Below are positions 1 to 5,524 of a stretch of 5,635 nt of DNA, one piece after another. This DNA is from Saccharicrinis sp041595375. GTDB lineage: Bacteria; Bacteroidota; Bacteroidia; Bacteroidales; Marinilabiliaceae. The translations under genes and the position numbers were made by a program. Under the pieces are notes generated by a model. It saw nothing but the letters and a program-made list of their open reading frames with translations, did not search any database and was not told where the DNA came from. How positions within the stretch are numbered: the stretch's first letter is position 1; each line of letters starts with the position of its first letter. Where the stretch lies: contig JBFHKL010000268.1 of assembly GCA_041595375.1 (NCBI GenBank), forward strand, positions 1-5,635, read 5' to 3'.

Positions 1-99
1 AACTCTAAAAGTATAGAGGACTTAGGAATTAAATATCATTCCTTAAAAGATAGTATTGTTGACCACGTAAATCAAATAAGAGGTGATGGTTTAATTTAG
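1..99 (+). CDS. C-terminal end of an extended SDR / NAD-dependent epimerase-like protein (partial)
   Basis: Frame 1 is open from the first base to a TAG at 97-99 and encodes 32 residues; the start lies outside the window. The segment SIEDLGIKYHSLKDSIVDHV followed by a short tail ending GDGLI resembles the C-terminus of extended short-chain dehydrogenases (dihydroflavonol-reductase or NAD-dependent epimerase type). In those proteins a 'S..DLGI..RPLEE.I.D' element is followed by a final helix and a 'GLI/GLV' end. The Rossmann domain and the YxxxK active site are not in the window, so the substrate cannot be named. The gene converges on the minus-strand SH3/ankyrin gene with only 41 bases between the stop codons. 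Family assignment is by recalled pattern from a short fragment and is moderate; that it is a real coding end is fairly likely. Confidence 0.55.
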   Translation, partial: NSKSIEDLGIKYHSLKDSIVDHVNQIRGDGLI

Positions 100-140
100 T
101 GAAAAAAAATTCAAAGAGTGTTTAAACCTTAGTACTAGCA

Positions 141-1688
141 TCATCTCTCCACGAAACTACGATTTACATCTATAAATTCAGCATTAACCCAACCCATTTG
201 GCCATTTTTTACTTCAACAAATAACCATGGCCATTCACCAGTGTCTTTGTTTTCCGAAGGATATGATCCTGAAATATTTAAAACTTTAATACTTTCATCC
301 TTTTCAAAAAAACCTAAGCTATTGCCTTCAGAATTAGGGCTATCTCTATATGTTACTTGAGTAGAATTAATCGTCCCTCTTAATGCCAATCCCTGACTTT
401 GATAATCATCAATTGTAAAATTTTGAACAGACTTTCCTCCATATTTTATGAGAAGTGCTTTTGAATCAGGATTCTTTACCTTATCCATAGCCACATAGGT
501 CGAAAAACGTTTATTAAAATAGGAATATGATAATTGATTAGGATTTAACCCCTCTTTGAGTAGAATTTCTAGAAATTGTGGTTTTTCTAGAGCCATCATT
601 ATCAAACTTCCGCCACCACTAGAATCTTCACCGTTACTATATCCGTATGTCATTACATTTGCCTTAAAACCGGAATCAATAAAAAGTTGCAGCATCTGTG
701 GGGTTGATGATCTTATTACCAAACTCAGATCATAGTCAGTTCCCATTTCTCCACCGATATTCTGTCCTATACCGGATTTTATAAGAAAAGAGGCCATTTC
801 ATAATCATCAGATACTATAGAATCTTTAAGACAGGAGATTGTGCCATCATAATTCCCTGTAGTAATGGTTTGACTATACCCATTTTTAATGAGGAATTCT
901 ATCATTTTAAAATCGCGCTCTTTAATACTTTTAAAAAGCGGAGATTCCTCTCTGGATAATTGGGATGAATCATATTTTTTATATCCAATTTCTTTTAATT
1001 CAAGAAGTTGCTTAAAATCTCTTTTTTCAAAAGCATACCAAAACCATTCATCCTGTTGGGTAAGAATTTTTTCATAAGGCAAGTCTCTTAAATTAATACT
1101 TTGGTGATATATTTCATTATCTGATGAAACATAATCAATTGCACCCCTCACGGGATTCCACAGAAGTTTTCCAACTCTATCTCTTCCTGTATTTATTAAA
1201 ACTGACACTGGATTTTCACTAGACTGAACATCATTCAAAAATTGTATACGACCATATTTTCCCCACTGCCCATAAAATTGGTCATTTTGGTAGAAAATCT
1301 GGAATTGAGTAGAATCATATGGAGCTCCATACCAAGGTACGCATTTTTCATCCAAATTAACTGAGGCTATTAAAACATCTCCACCAAAGATCCATGCTAT
1401 TTGACCTTTAGTATTCTTAATTTTATAAAAATATGCTATTTGATCTCCTCTTGAAAAAACATTCTCCGATATTTCAAGTAAAGGAGATGTTCTCCAGTAG
1501 TTCCCCCAGTTTCCAAAGGATTCTATTTGTCGAGGAATATTCATATAAAAGCCTGGTTTGTCATAACTCATTATTTGCTCTTTCATAGGAATTACAATAT
1601 AATCTGTAAGGTCAATTTTTTTTGTTTCTGCATAAATCATTAATACTTGGAGCAGTAACATATAGATAAATAATAATTTTTTTCTCAA
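141..1688 (-). CDS. Exported protein with ankyrin-like repeats flanked by SH3-like domains
   Basis: A long minus-strand gene of 515 residues from the preferred TTG at 1686-1688; an ATG at 1704-1706 would add six residues. TTG is preferred because a perfect AAGGAG lies six bases before it, inside the longer reading, and because the protein then begins RKKLLF, a normal signal-peptide n-region. A hydrophobic stretch to about residue 19 ends in IYA-ETKK, a likely signal peptidase I site. Numbering from the ATG: residues 60-115 are an SH3-like segment (NTKGQIAWIFGGDV); 116-205 are beta-rich and unassigned; about 219-425 hold five or six degenerate ankyrin-type helix pairs (for example SPLFKSIKERDFKMIEFLIK and MALEKPQFLEILLKEGLNPN); 440-515 are a bacterial SH3 domain ending GEWPWLFVEVKNGQMGWVNA. 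SH3b domains often bind cell-wall peptides and ankyrin repeats bind proteins, so a periplasmic or surface scaffold is inferred. No catalytic motif is visible. It is monocistronic here. Confidence 0.85.
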   Translation of the reverse strand: MRKKLLFIYMLLLQVLMIYAETKKIDLTDYIVIPMKEQIMSYDKPGFYMNIPRQIESFGNWGNYWRTSPLLEISENVFSRGDQIAYFYKIKNTKGQIAWIFGGDVLIASVNLDEKCVPWYGAPYDSTQFQIFYQNDQFYGQWGKYGRIQFLNDVQSSENPVSVLINTGRDRVGKLLWNPVRGAIDYVSSDNEIYHQSINLRDLPYEKILTQQDEWFWYAFEKRDFKQLLELKEIGYKKYDSSQLSREESPLFKSIKERDFKMIEFLIKNGYSQTITTGNYDGTISCLKDSIVSDDYEMASFLIKSGIGQNIGGEMGTDYDLSLVIRSSTPQMLQLFIDSGFKANVMTYGYSNGEDSSGGGSLIMMALEKPQFLEILLKEGLNPNQLSYSYFNKRFSTYVAMDKVKNPDSKALLIKYGGKSVQNFTIDDYQSQGLALRGTINSTQVTYRDSPNSEGNSLGFFEKDESIKVLNISGSYPSENKDTGEWPWLFVEVKNGQMGWVNAEFIDVNRSFVER

Positions 1689-1694
1689 AAGAAT

Positions 1695-1700
1695 CTCCTT
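1695..1700 (-). promoter_or_regulatory. Shine-Dalgarno site that decides the TTG start of the SH3/ankyrin gene
   Basis: On the minus strand AAGGAG is followed by ATTCTT and then TTG (1686-1688), giving six-base spacing. The in-frame upstream ATG (1704-1706) is preceded only by a weak TTAGAGA and would place this perfect ribosome binding site inside the coding sequence as codons 3-4. This favours initiation at TTG. Confidence 0.65.
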
Positions 1701-1772
1701 AGTCATTCTCTAATTAGCAAATCAATAGTACTACTGTTCGAAAAAGTAATTGTTTTTAATAATCGTCATTTG

Positions 1773-1778
1773 ATTATA
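1773..1778 (-). promoter_or_regulatory. Candidate -10 box for the SH3/ankyrin gene
   Basis: The minus strand reads a perfect TATAAT here, about 85 bases before the TTG start. No good -35 box sits at 16-18 bases; the nearest TTG-containing hexamer (TTGTGG, 1799-1804) would need a 20-base spacer. It lies in the divergent intergenic region, between the two gene starts. The hexamer is seen; promoter activity is inferred, and such matches arise easily in AT-rich DNA. Confidence 0.35.
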
Positions 1779-1786
1779 CAAAATTT

Positions 1787-1816
1787 TTAGCATATTTTCC
1801 ACAACGAATGTATAGT
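1787..1816 (+). promoter_or_regulatory. Candidate sigma70-type promoter for the UPF0303/oxidoreductase cluster
   Basis: TTAGCA (1787-1792, four of six matches to TTGACA) and TATAGT (1811-1816, five of six to TATAAT) are separated by 18 bases. A start near 1823 would give a leader of about 58 bases that carries the whole stem-loop at 1836-1869. An alternative pair TTGATT (1770-1775) and TATTTT (1793-1798) with a 17-base spacer is weaker. Prediction only. Confidence 0.35.
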
Positions 1817-1835
1817 AGTTGGCATATAAGTTGCG

Positions 1836-1869
1836 CTGAGAAGCATTCTGTTGTAGAATTGGTTCTCAG
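1836..1869 (+). promoter_or_regulatory. Nested stem-loop in the leader, adjoining the ribosome binding site of the UPF0303 gene
   Basis: CTGAGAA (1836-1842) pairs perfectly with TTCTCAG (1863-1869). Inside it ATTCT (1845-1849) pairs perfectly with AGAAT (1855-1859) around the loop GTTGT, and GC faces TGG as an internal loop. That is twelve base pairs, all Watson-Crick. The outer arm ends one base before the GAGG (1871-1874) that serves the ATG at 1881. It has no following T-run, so it is not a standard terminator. A role in mRNA stability or control of ribosome access is inferred. Confidence 0.5.
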
Positions 1870-1880
1870 AGAGGCTTAAT

Positions 1881-2348
1881 ATGAAAAAGATATTGGAAGA
1901 TCTTCTAAACGAAGAACAAGAACTACAATTTGACTCGTTTAATGAAAACGACGCATGGAAACTTGGAAGTCTGCTTGTAGATAAGGCATTAAGCGATAAA
2001 TTACCAGTTACAATTGATATTACACGATCTGGGCAACAACTTTTTCATGTAAGTTTACCCGGAACGACCGTAGATAATGATGTCTGGATAAAGCGGAAAA
2101 TAAATTTAGTAAATAGATTTGGTCATAGTTCATTTTACATGGGGCAATTTTTAAAGAGTATAAATAAAACAATCGAAGAAGGTCTTTTTGTCTCTGAAAG
2201 CGACTATGCACCACATGGTGGTTCTTTTCCAATTACAATTTGTGGTAGTGGAATAATCGGAACTGTAACAGTTTCAGGACTCCAACAAGAAGAAGACCAT
2301 AAGTTAGTAGTTTCTACTATTCGATCTTATATTAACGAGGAGTTATAA
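1881..2348 (+). CDS. UPF0303 family protein (haem-degrading-like domain)
   Basis: This 155-residue cytoplasmic protein has the length and motifs of the UPF0303 family, which carries the domain named haem-degrading (formerly DUF336). Recognisable blocks are FDSFNENDAWKLG (18-29), the segment from about 52 to 84 with LFHVSLPGTTVDNDVW and KRKINLVNRF, and DYAPHGGSFPI (108-118) followed by a glycine-rich GSGIIGTVTVSGL strand and EEDHKLVV (137-144). The ATG has a GAGG at 1871-1874 with six bases of spacing. The biochemical role of UPF0303 is not settled; members are often found beside carbohydrate-metabolism genes, and the direct junction with a Gfo/Idh/MocA oxidoreductase here fits that. No signal peptide or membrane segment is present. 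Family assignment is confident, function is not. Confidence 0.88.
   Translation: MKKILEDLLNEEQELQFDSFNENDAWKLGSLLVDKALSDKLPVTIDITRSGQQLFHVSLPGTTVDNDVWIKRKINLVNRFGHSSFYMGQFLKSINKTIEEGLFVSESDYAPHGGSFPITICGSGIIGTVTVSGLQQEEDHKLVVSTIRSYINEEL
2337..2342 (+). promoter_or_regulatory. Ribosome binding site of the oxidoreductase gene inside the end of the UPF0303 gene
   Basis: GAGGAG is followed by six bases and the ATG at 2349. It lies in the last codons of the UPF0303 gene, whose TAA (2346-2348) directly abuts that ATG. Terminating ribosomes would be placed on this site, so translational coupling of the two genes is likely. Confidence 0.8.
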
Positions 2349-3515
2349 ATGTCTCTAAATCCTGTAATATCATTATTAGGAAGAAAACTAAGACTCGCAG
2401 TTGTTGGCGGAGGACCGGGATCTTTTATTGGTGCAATGCATAGACAGGCTGCCCGAATTGACGATAGATATGAATTAGTCGCAGGAGTTTTATCTTCTAA
2501 TCCGGAAAAAGCAAGAAAGGCCGGAGCAGAATTAGGCTTGCATTCTGATCGAATATATGGCGATGCTATTGAAATGATGGACAAAGAATCTCAACGCGAA
2601 GATGGTGCGGATGTTATTGCAGTTATGACACCAAATGATAGTCACTTTAAATATGTTACAGCTGCGTTAGAGAGGGGCTTTGATGTAATTTGTGATAAAC
2701 CTATGACAAACACTCTAGAAGAAGCTGAAGCTCTCCATAAGCAAGTAAAAGAAAGTGGTCTTATTTTTTGCCTTACACATAATTATACTGGGTATCCTAT
2801 GGTCCGTCAGGCCAAAAGCATGGTAGAAAATGGAGAAGTTGGTACTATCAGATTAGTACAGGTTGAATATGTTCAAGGTGGAAAAGCTGACGAAAAAGAT
2901 CCATCCGAAGATGTCCCGTGGAGATACGATCCTATAAAAGGTGGCCCTTCTTTGGTAATGGGAGATATTGGTACTCATGCGCATAATCTTCTAAGATTTA
3001 TAACCGGTCTAGAAGTCGACGAAGTTTGTTCTGAACTTGGAGCTGTAGTTCCAGGACGAAAGGTTCACGACTATGCCGGTGCTTTGCTAAGAATGAAAAA
3101 TGGAGCTCGTGGTATCTTTTGGGTTACACAAACAGCAGCCGGTGTAGAAAATTGTCTTCGTATACGAGTAAGCGGGACAAAAGGTAGCCTGGAATGGATG
3201 CAAGAGGTTCCTCAAGCTCTTACATTTAAACCCCTAAACGCACCATCGCAAAACAGAACTCCAAATGGACCAGGTACACTACCTTTAGCTGCAAGATCTT
3301 GTCGAATGGTTGCAGGTCACCCGGAAGGCTTTCATGAAGGTTTTGCAAATCTCTACTCTGATGCCGCAGAAGCAATTGCCGCTAGACGTTCTGGTAAAAA
3401 AGCTGATCCTTTAGCTATGCACTTTCCCAACTCTTTTGATGGGTTAATGGGTGTGAAGTTTGTAGAGAAAGTTGTTGAGTCCGCTAGTAACAATGGTACT
3501 TGGGTTAAGTGTTAA
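2349..3515 (+). CDS. Gfo/Idh/MocA family NAD(P)-dependent oxidoreductase
   Basis: A complete 388-residue protein. The N-terminal Rossmann domain has LAVVGGGPGSFIG (16-28) as dinucleotide-binding loop, VMTPNDSHF (92-100), and CDKPM (115-119), the family's E/D-K-P motif with catalytic Lys117. The C-terminal domain has GGPSLVMGDIGTHAHN (198-213), where Asp206 and His210 correspond to the usual GD...H substrate-binding and catalytic pair. A later conserved-looking block is AGHPEGFHEGFANLY (323-337). Family members oxidise or reduce sugars, inositols or their derivatives with NAD(P); the exact substrate cannot be read from sequence. Length is normal to slightly long. It starts immediately after the UPF0303 stop codon with a strong GAGGAG and is almost certainly in the same operon. 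It has no secretion signal and should act in the cytoplasm. Confidence 0.93.
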   Translation: MSLNPVISLLGRKLRLAVVGGGPGSFIGAMHRQAARIDDRYELVAGVLSSNPEKARKAGAELGLHSDRIYGDAIEMMDKESQREDGADVIAVMTPNDSHFKYVTAALERGFDVICDKPMTNTLEEAEALHKQVKESGLIFCLTHNYTGYPMVRQAKSMVENGEVGTIRLVQVEYVQGGKADEKDPSEDVPWRYDPIKGGPSLVMGDIGTHAHNLLRFITGLEVDEVCSELGAVVPGRKVHDYAGALLRMKNGARGIFWVTQTAAGVENCLRIRVSGTKGSLEWMQEVPQALTFKPLNAPSQNRTPNGPGTLPLAARSCRMVAGHPEGFHEGFANLYSDAAEAIAARRSGKKADPLAMHFPNSFDGLMGVKFVEKVVESASNNGTWVKC

Positions 3516-3520
3516 AAAAA

Positions 3521-3916
3521 ATGAAAAAAATTATATTACCATTTATTATGCTAATTTTAGTCTGCTTTCTATATGGAGAGGAGAAGTTTATTCCCTCAGA
3601 TAACATTGATTATGCCCAAGTTCTGGGGGCGACTGCACAAAAAACCTACGGCGACACATGGACCATCTCTGTGACGGTTAAACATAACGATCAAGGGTGG
3701 GAACACTATGGGGACAAGTGGATTGTGGTAAACCCCTTAACCGGAGCGATTTTAGCAGAGAGAGTTCTTACTCATCCACACGATACGGAACAGCCCTTTA
3801 CTCGGAGTTTATCGGGAATACATATTCCCTCTGAAATAAAATATGTAGAGATATGGGCTAAGTGCAATTTACACGGTTATAAGGGAAGGCGGTTTATCCT
3901 TGAACTAGATGAGTAG
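3521..3916 (+). CDS. Small exported protein with a histidine-rich HPH...EQPFTRSLSG core, function unknown
   Basis: This is a 131-residue protein from the ATG at 3521; a GTG at 3509 in the same frame would add four residues and overlap the oxidoreductase stop by seven bases. Neither start has a clear Shine-Dalgarno site, so coupling to the upstream gene is likely. MKKIILPFIMLILVCFLYG is a typical signal peptide, with cleavage likely before EEKF; no proper lipobox precedes the Cys. The mature part reads as a compact beta-rich domain with VKHNDQGWEHYGDKW, then RVLTHPHDTEQPFTRSLSG, then LHGYKGR near the end. I recall similar 'HxDxGWxHYxDxW...HPHxxEQPFTRSLSG' small exported proteins in other bacteria, but cannot name a family. 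Several histidines (from the ATG: 55, 62, 85, 87, 118) could bind metal, which is inference. GC looks higher than in the hydrolase gene downstream. Confidence 0.8.
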   Translation: MKKIILPFIMLILVCFLYGEEKFIPSDNIDYAQVLGATAQKTYGDTWTISVTVKHNDQGWEHYGDKWIVVNPLTGAILAERVLTHPHDTEQPFTRSLSGIHIPSEIKYVEIWAKCNLHGYKGRRFILELDE

Positions 3917-3920
3917 TGAA

Positions 3921-3949
3921 TTGACATTTCTAAATGTAGAATTCATAAT
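3921..3949 (+). promoter_or_regulatory. Strong sigma70-like promoter for the membrane hydrolase gene
   Basis: A perfect TTGACA (3921-3926) and CATAAT (3944-3949, five of six matches) are separated by exactly 17 bases. They sit in the 84-base gap after the small exported gene, giving a predicted start near 3956 and a leader of about 45 bases to the ATG at 4001. This is the best promoter match in the window and suggests that the hydrolase is transcribed independently of the upstream cluster. Confidence 0.6.
3924..3937. promoter_or_regulatory. Palindrome overlapping the -35 box, candidate operator
   Basis: ACATTT-CT-AAATGT is a perfect inverted repeat with a two-base centre. It covers the last bases of the TTGACA box and part of the spacer of the predicted hydrolase promoter, a position where a bound repressor would block RNA polymerase. 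No regulator gene is evident nearby. AT-rich palindromes of this size can arise by chance. Confidence 0.3.
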
Positions 3950-4000
3950 GCTATTCTAATACTAAAAAGTATATCTAAATTAATAATATGGGACGTAGCT

Positions 4001-5470
4001 ATGAGAGTATTTGAGTTAGCATTATATTTTTTTGTTTTTATGTTGATGGTTGGTAAGAAAATAAAAGACTCACATAAACACTTAGTGCTGCCTGTAAAGA
4101 TAGGTTTAGCAGTAGTACTTGTATTGCTGCTTATTGCACATGTATGGATTGATGGTGCTAGGTGGCAAATGAGTATCGTTTATGGTTTTACATGTATTGG
4201 CATCGTTGGATTTCTTATAAAAACTATTTTTTTAAAGCAAAAATCCCGCAGTAACAAAACACCCAGCATAGTTATAAAAGTAGTAAAAAATATTTGGTTT
4301 ATTATATGCCTCTTGCTTATGATAGTAACAGGTATATTACTTTGGCTTTTTCCGGTTAATACAATTCCAAAACTAACAGGACCATATGCTATTGGTACAG
4401 ATACGTATGAATTAACAGATACCCTGCGCCCAGAAATATATGGTAACCAACCAGGGAACCTGCGAAGAATCAAAATTCAAGTATGGTATCCGGCGGATAG
4501 CGTAGATGGTGGTACATTAACAAAATGGATGAGTGATGGTAAAAAGGCCACTTCCGGGATTCCTTATATGTTTGGATTTCCTTTAAATATACTCAATTAT
4601 ACTGCATTGATAGATTCTAATAGTTACAGTGGCGTACCAATTAGTCAGAAAGAGAAAAACTATCCAGTAGTTATTATTTCTCATGGATGGACGGGATTTA
4701 TGAACCTCCACTCAGATATTGCAGAAATGCTTGCTAGTCACGGTTTTATTGCTATTAGTATTAATCATACGTATGGGGCAGTAGTAAGCGTTTTTGATGA
4801 TGGTGAAGTTATATATGCAGATTATAATGCCTTACCTGATCGTGAAACGGTTGATAATTTTGATGAGTATTCACAAACTCTTGTAAACACGTATGCACTA
4901 GATGATCAATTGGTTTTAGACTATTTAGAAAAGTATCCATCTGATATAAAGGTGCTAGAAAATCGTATCGATATGAATCGAATTGGTTTACTAGGCCACT
5001 CAACAGGAGGTGGGGGTGTCGTACAAACAGCCATTGTTGATGATCGCGTAAAAGCTGTATTTGGATTAGATGCCTGGGTTGAACCAATTGAAAAATCCAT
5101 ACTATCAAAAGGACTTTCTATTCCAAGCTTTTTCTTTAGAAGCCAGCAATGGGAAGTGGGGCCCAATAATGTAAACTTAAAGAAACTTCTTGATGTATCA
5201 AGTGTAAAACCTATAATAGCACAAATTAATGGATGCAAACACCAAGACTTAACCATGTTGTATATGTACAATCCGATTACTAAATTATCTGGATTTAGTG
5301 GCAAATTGGATAACTTAAAAAATGCCAGTATTCAACGAGACTTTATACTCACATTTTTTAATGAAATGTTGTTATACAAAAACACAGATGTTTCCGCATT
5401 AATTAGTAAGTATGATGCCATTTCTAACGTGAAAGAGTATCAAATAAAGAGACCAAAAATTTTGCATTAA
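4001..5470 (+). CDS. Membrane-anchored alpha/beta hydrolase, PAF-acetylhydrolase-like
   Basis: A complete 489-residue protein. Four hydrophobic segments lie at about 4-18, 31-50, 57-78 and 97-119; positive charges in the 1-2 and 3-4 loops predict that the catalytic domain lies outside the cytoplasmic membrane. The short RWQM loop before the third segment is, from memory, typical of bacterial members with this anchor. The hydrolase domain (about 125-460) has the oxyanion-region motif ISHGWTGF (226-233), nucleophile elbow GHSTGG (332-337, Ser334), FGLDAWVEP (354-362, Asp357) and CKHQDLT (412-418, His414). The LDAW motif and the Ser-to-Asp distance of 23 residues equal those of human plasma PAF acetylhydrolase (Ser273, Asp296, His351). 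Likely activity is hydrolysis of esters or lipids; the substrate is unknown. The ATG has only a weak GGGA (3990-3993) as ribosome binding site. It has its own predicted promoter. Confidence 0.9.
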   Translation: MRVFELALYFFVFMLMVGKKIKDSHKHLVLPVKIGLAVVLVLLLIAHVWIDGARWQMSIVYGFTCIGIVGFLIKTIFLKQKSRSNKTPSIVIKVVKNIWFIICLLLMIVTGILLWLFPVNTIPKLTGPYAIGTDTYELTDTLRPEIYGNQPGNLRRIKIQVWYPADSVDGGTLTKWMSDGKKATSGIPYMFGFPLNILNYTALIDSNSYSGVPISQKEKNYPVVIISHGWTGFMNLHSDIAEMLASHGFIAISINHTYGAVVSVFDDGEVIYADYNALPDRETVDNFDEYSQTLVNTYALDDQLVLDYLEKYPSDIKVLENRIDMNRIGLLGHSTGGGGVVQTAIVDDRVKAVFGLDAWVEPIEKSILSKGLSIPSFFFRSQQWEVGPNNVNLKKLLDVSSVKPIIAQINGCKHQDLTMLYMYNPITKLSGFSGKLDNLKNASIQRDFILTFFNEMLLYKNTDVSALISKYDAISNVKEYQIKRPKILH

Positions 5471-5471
5471 C

Positions 5472-5522
5472 TTGACTGATGAACAAGTTGCACAACTTGC
5501 TAAACTTGTAAAGGAGTTATAA
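5472..5522 (+). pseudogene. Possible C-terminal remnant of a RelE/HigB-type toxin gene
   Basis: Directly after the hydrolase stop, a frame (open since 5448) reads LTDEQVAQLAKLVKEL and ends at TAA 5520-5522. This resembles the last helix of RelE/HigB-family toxins, which often read 'NLS/T..E...L..LVK' near the end. It stops two bases before the ATG of an antitoxin-like gene, the usual toxin-antitoxin spacing, and contains that gene's AAGGAG. No start codon or toxin body exists upstream, where the frame is occupied by the hydrolase gene in another register. The match is short and from memory, so the toxin identity is tentative. Confidence 0.35.
5484..5499. repeat. Sixteen-base palindrome before the antitoxin-like gene
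   Basis: CAAGTTG-CA-CAACTTG is a perfect seven-base inverted repeat with a two-base centre. A third AACTTG half-copy follows at 5503-5508. It lies 25 bases before the ATG at 5525. Helix-turn-helix antitoxins commonly bind such palindromes to autoregulate, but the copies also fall in a leucine-rich coding remnant (CAA CTT GCT AAA CTT), so the direct repeat may be a coding effect. Confidence 0.35.
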
Positions 5523-5524
5523 TT

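Noticed and set aside
100..140. Run of eight A (T on the minus strand) and the palindrome GTTTAAAC between the convergent genes, as a possible terminator.
   Set aside because: No stable GC-containing stem precedes the T-run on either strand; the palindrome has no loop and is a short AT-rich match.
79..148. AGAGGTGATG (79-88) can pair with CATCATCTCT (139-148) with one G-U wobble, across the convergent gene ends.
   Set aside because: The loop is 50 bases, the arms lie in the coding ends, and no T-run follows the stem, so it is not a convincing terminator.
3988..4014. Eight-codon ORF overlapping the hydrolase start (MGRSYESI).
   Set aside because: It is too short and has no ribosome binding site; it is explained by chance overlap with the real start.
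4809..5304. Two minus-strand reading frames of about 100-127 codons opposite the hydrolase gene.
   Set aside because: They lie entirely antisense to a gene with a clear catalytic triad and show no recognisable protein features.
5479..5511. Ten-codon ORF (MNKLHNLLNL) before the antitoxin-like gene.
   Set aside because: It has no ribosome binding site and overlaps the better-supported toxin-like tail in another frame.
5518..5523. A perfect TATAAT just before the antitoxin-like ATG.
   Set aside because: It lies between the AAGGAG and the start codon, no -35 box is found at 16-18 bases, and transcription would begin inside the gene.
3917..5524. Idea that the hydrolase unit is an integron gene cassette, since some spirochaetes carry cassette arrays.
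   Set aside because: No attC-like imperfect inverted repeat was seen at either edge, and the gene has its own promoter, which is atypical for cassettes.
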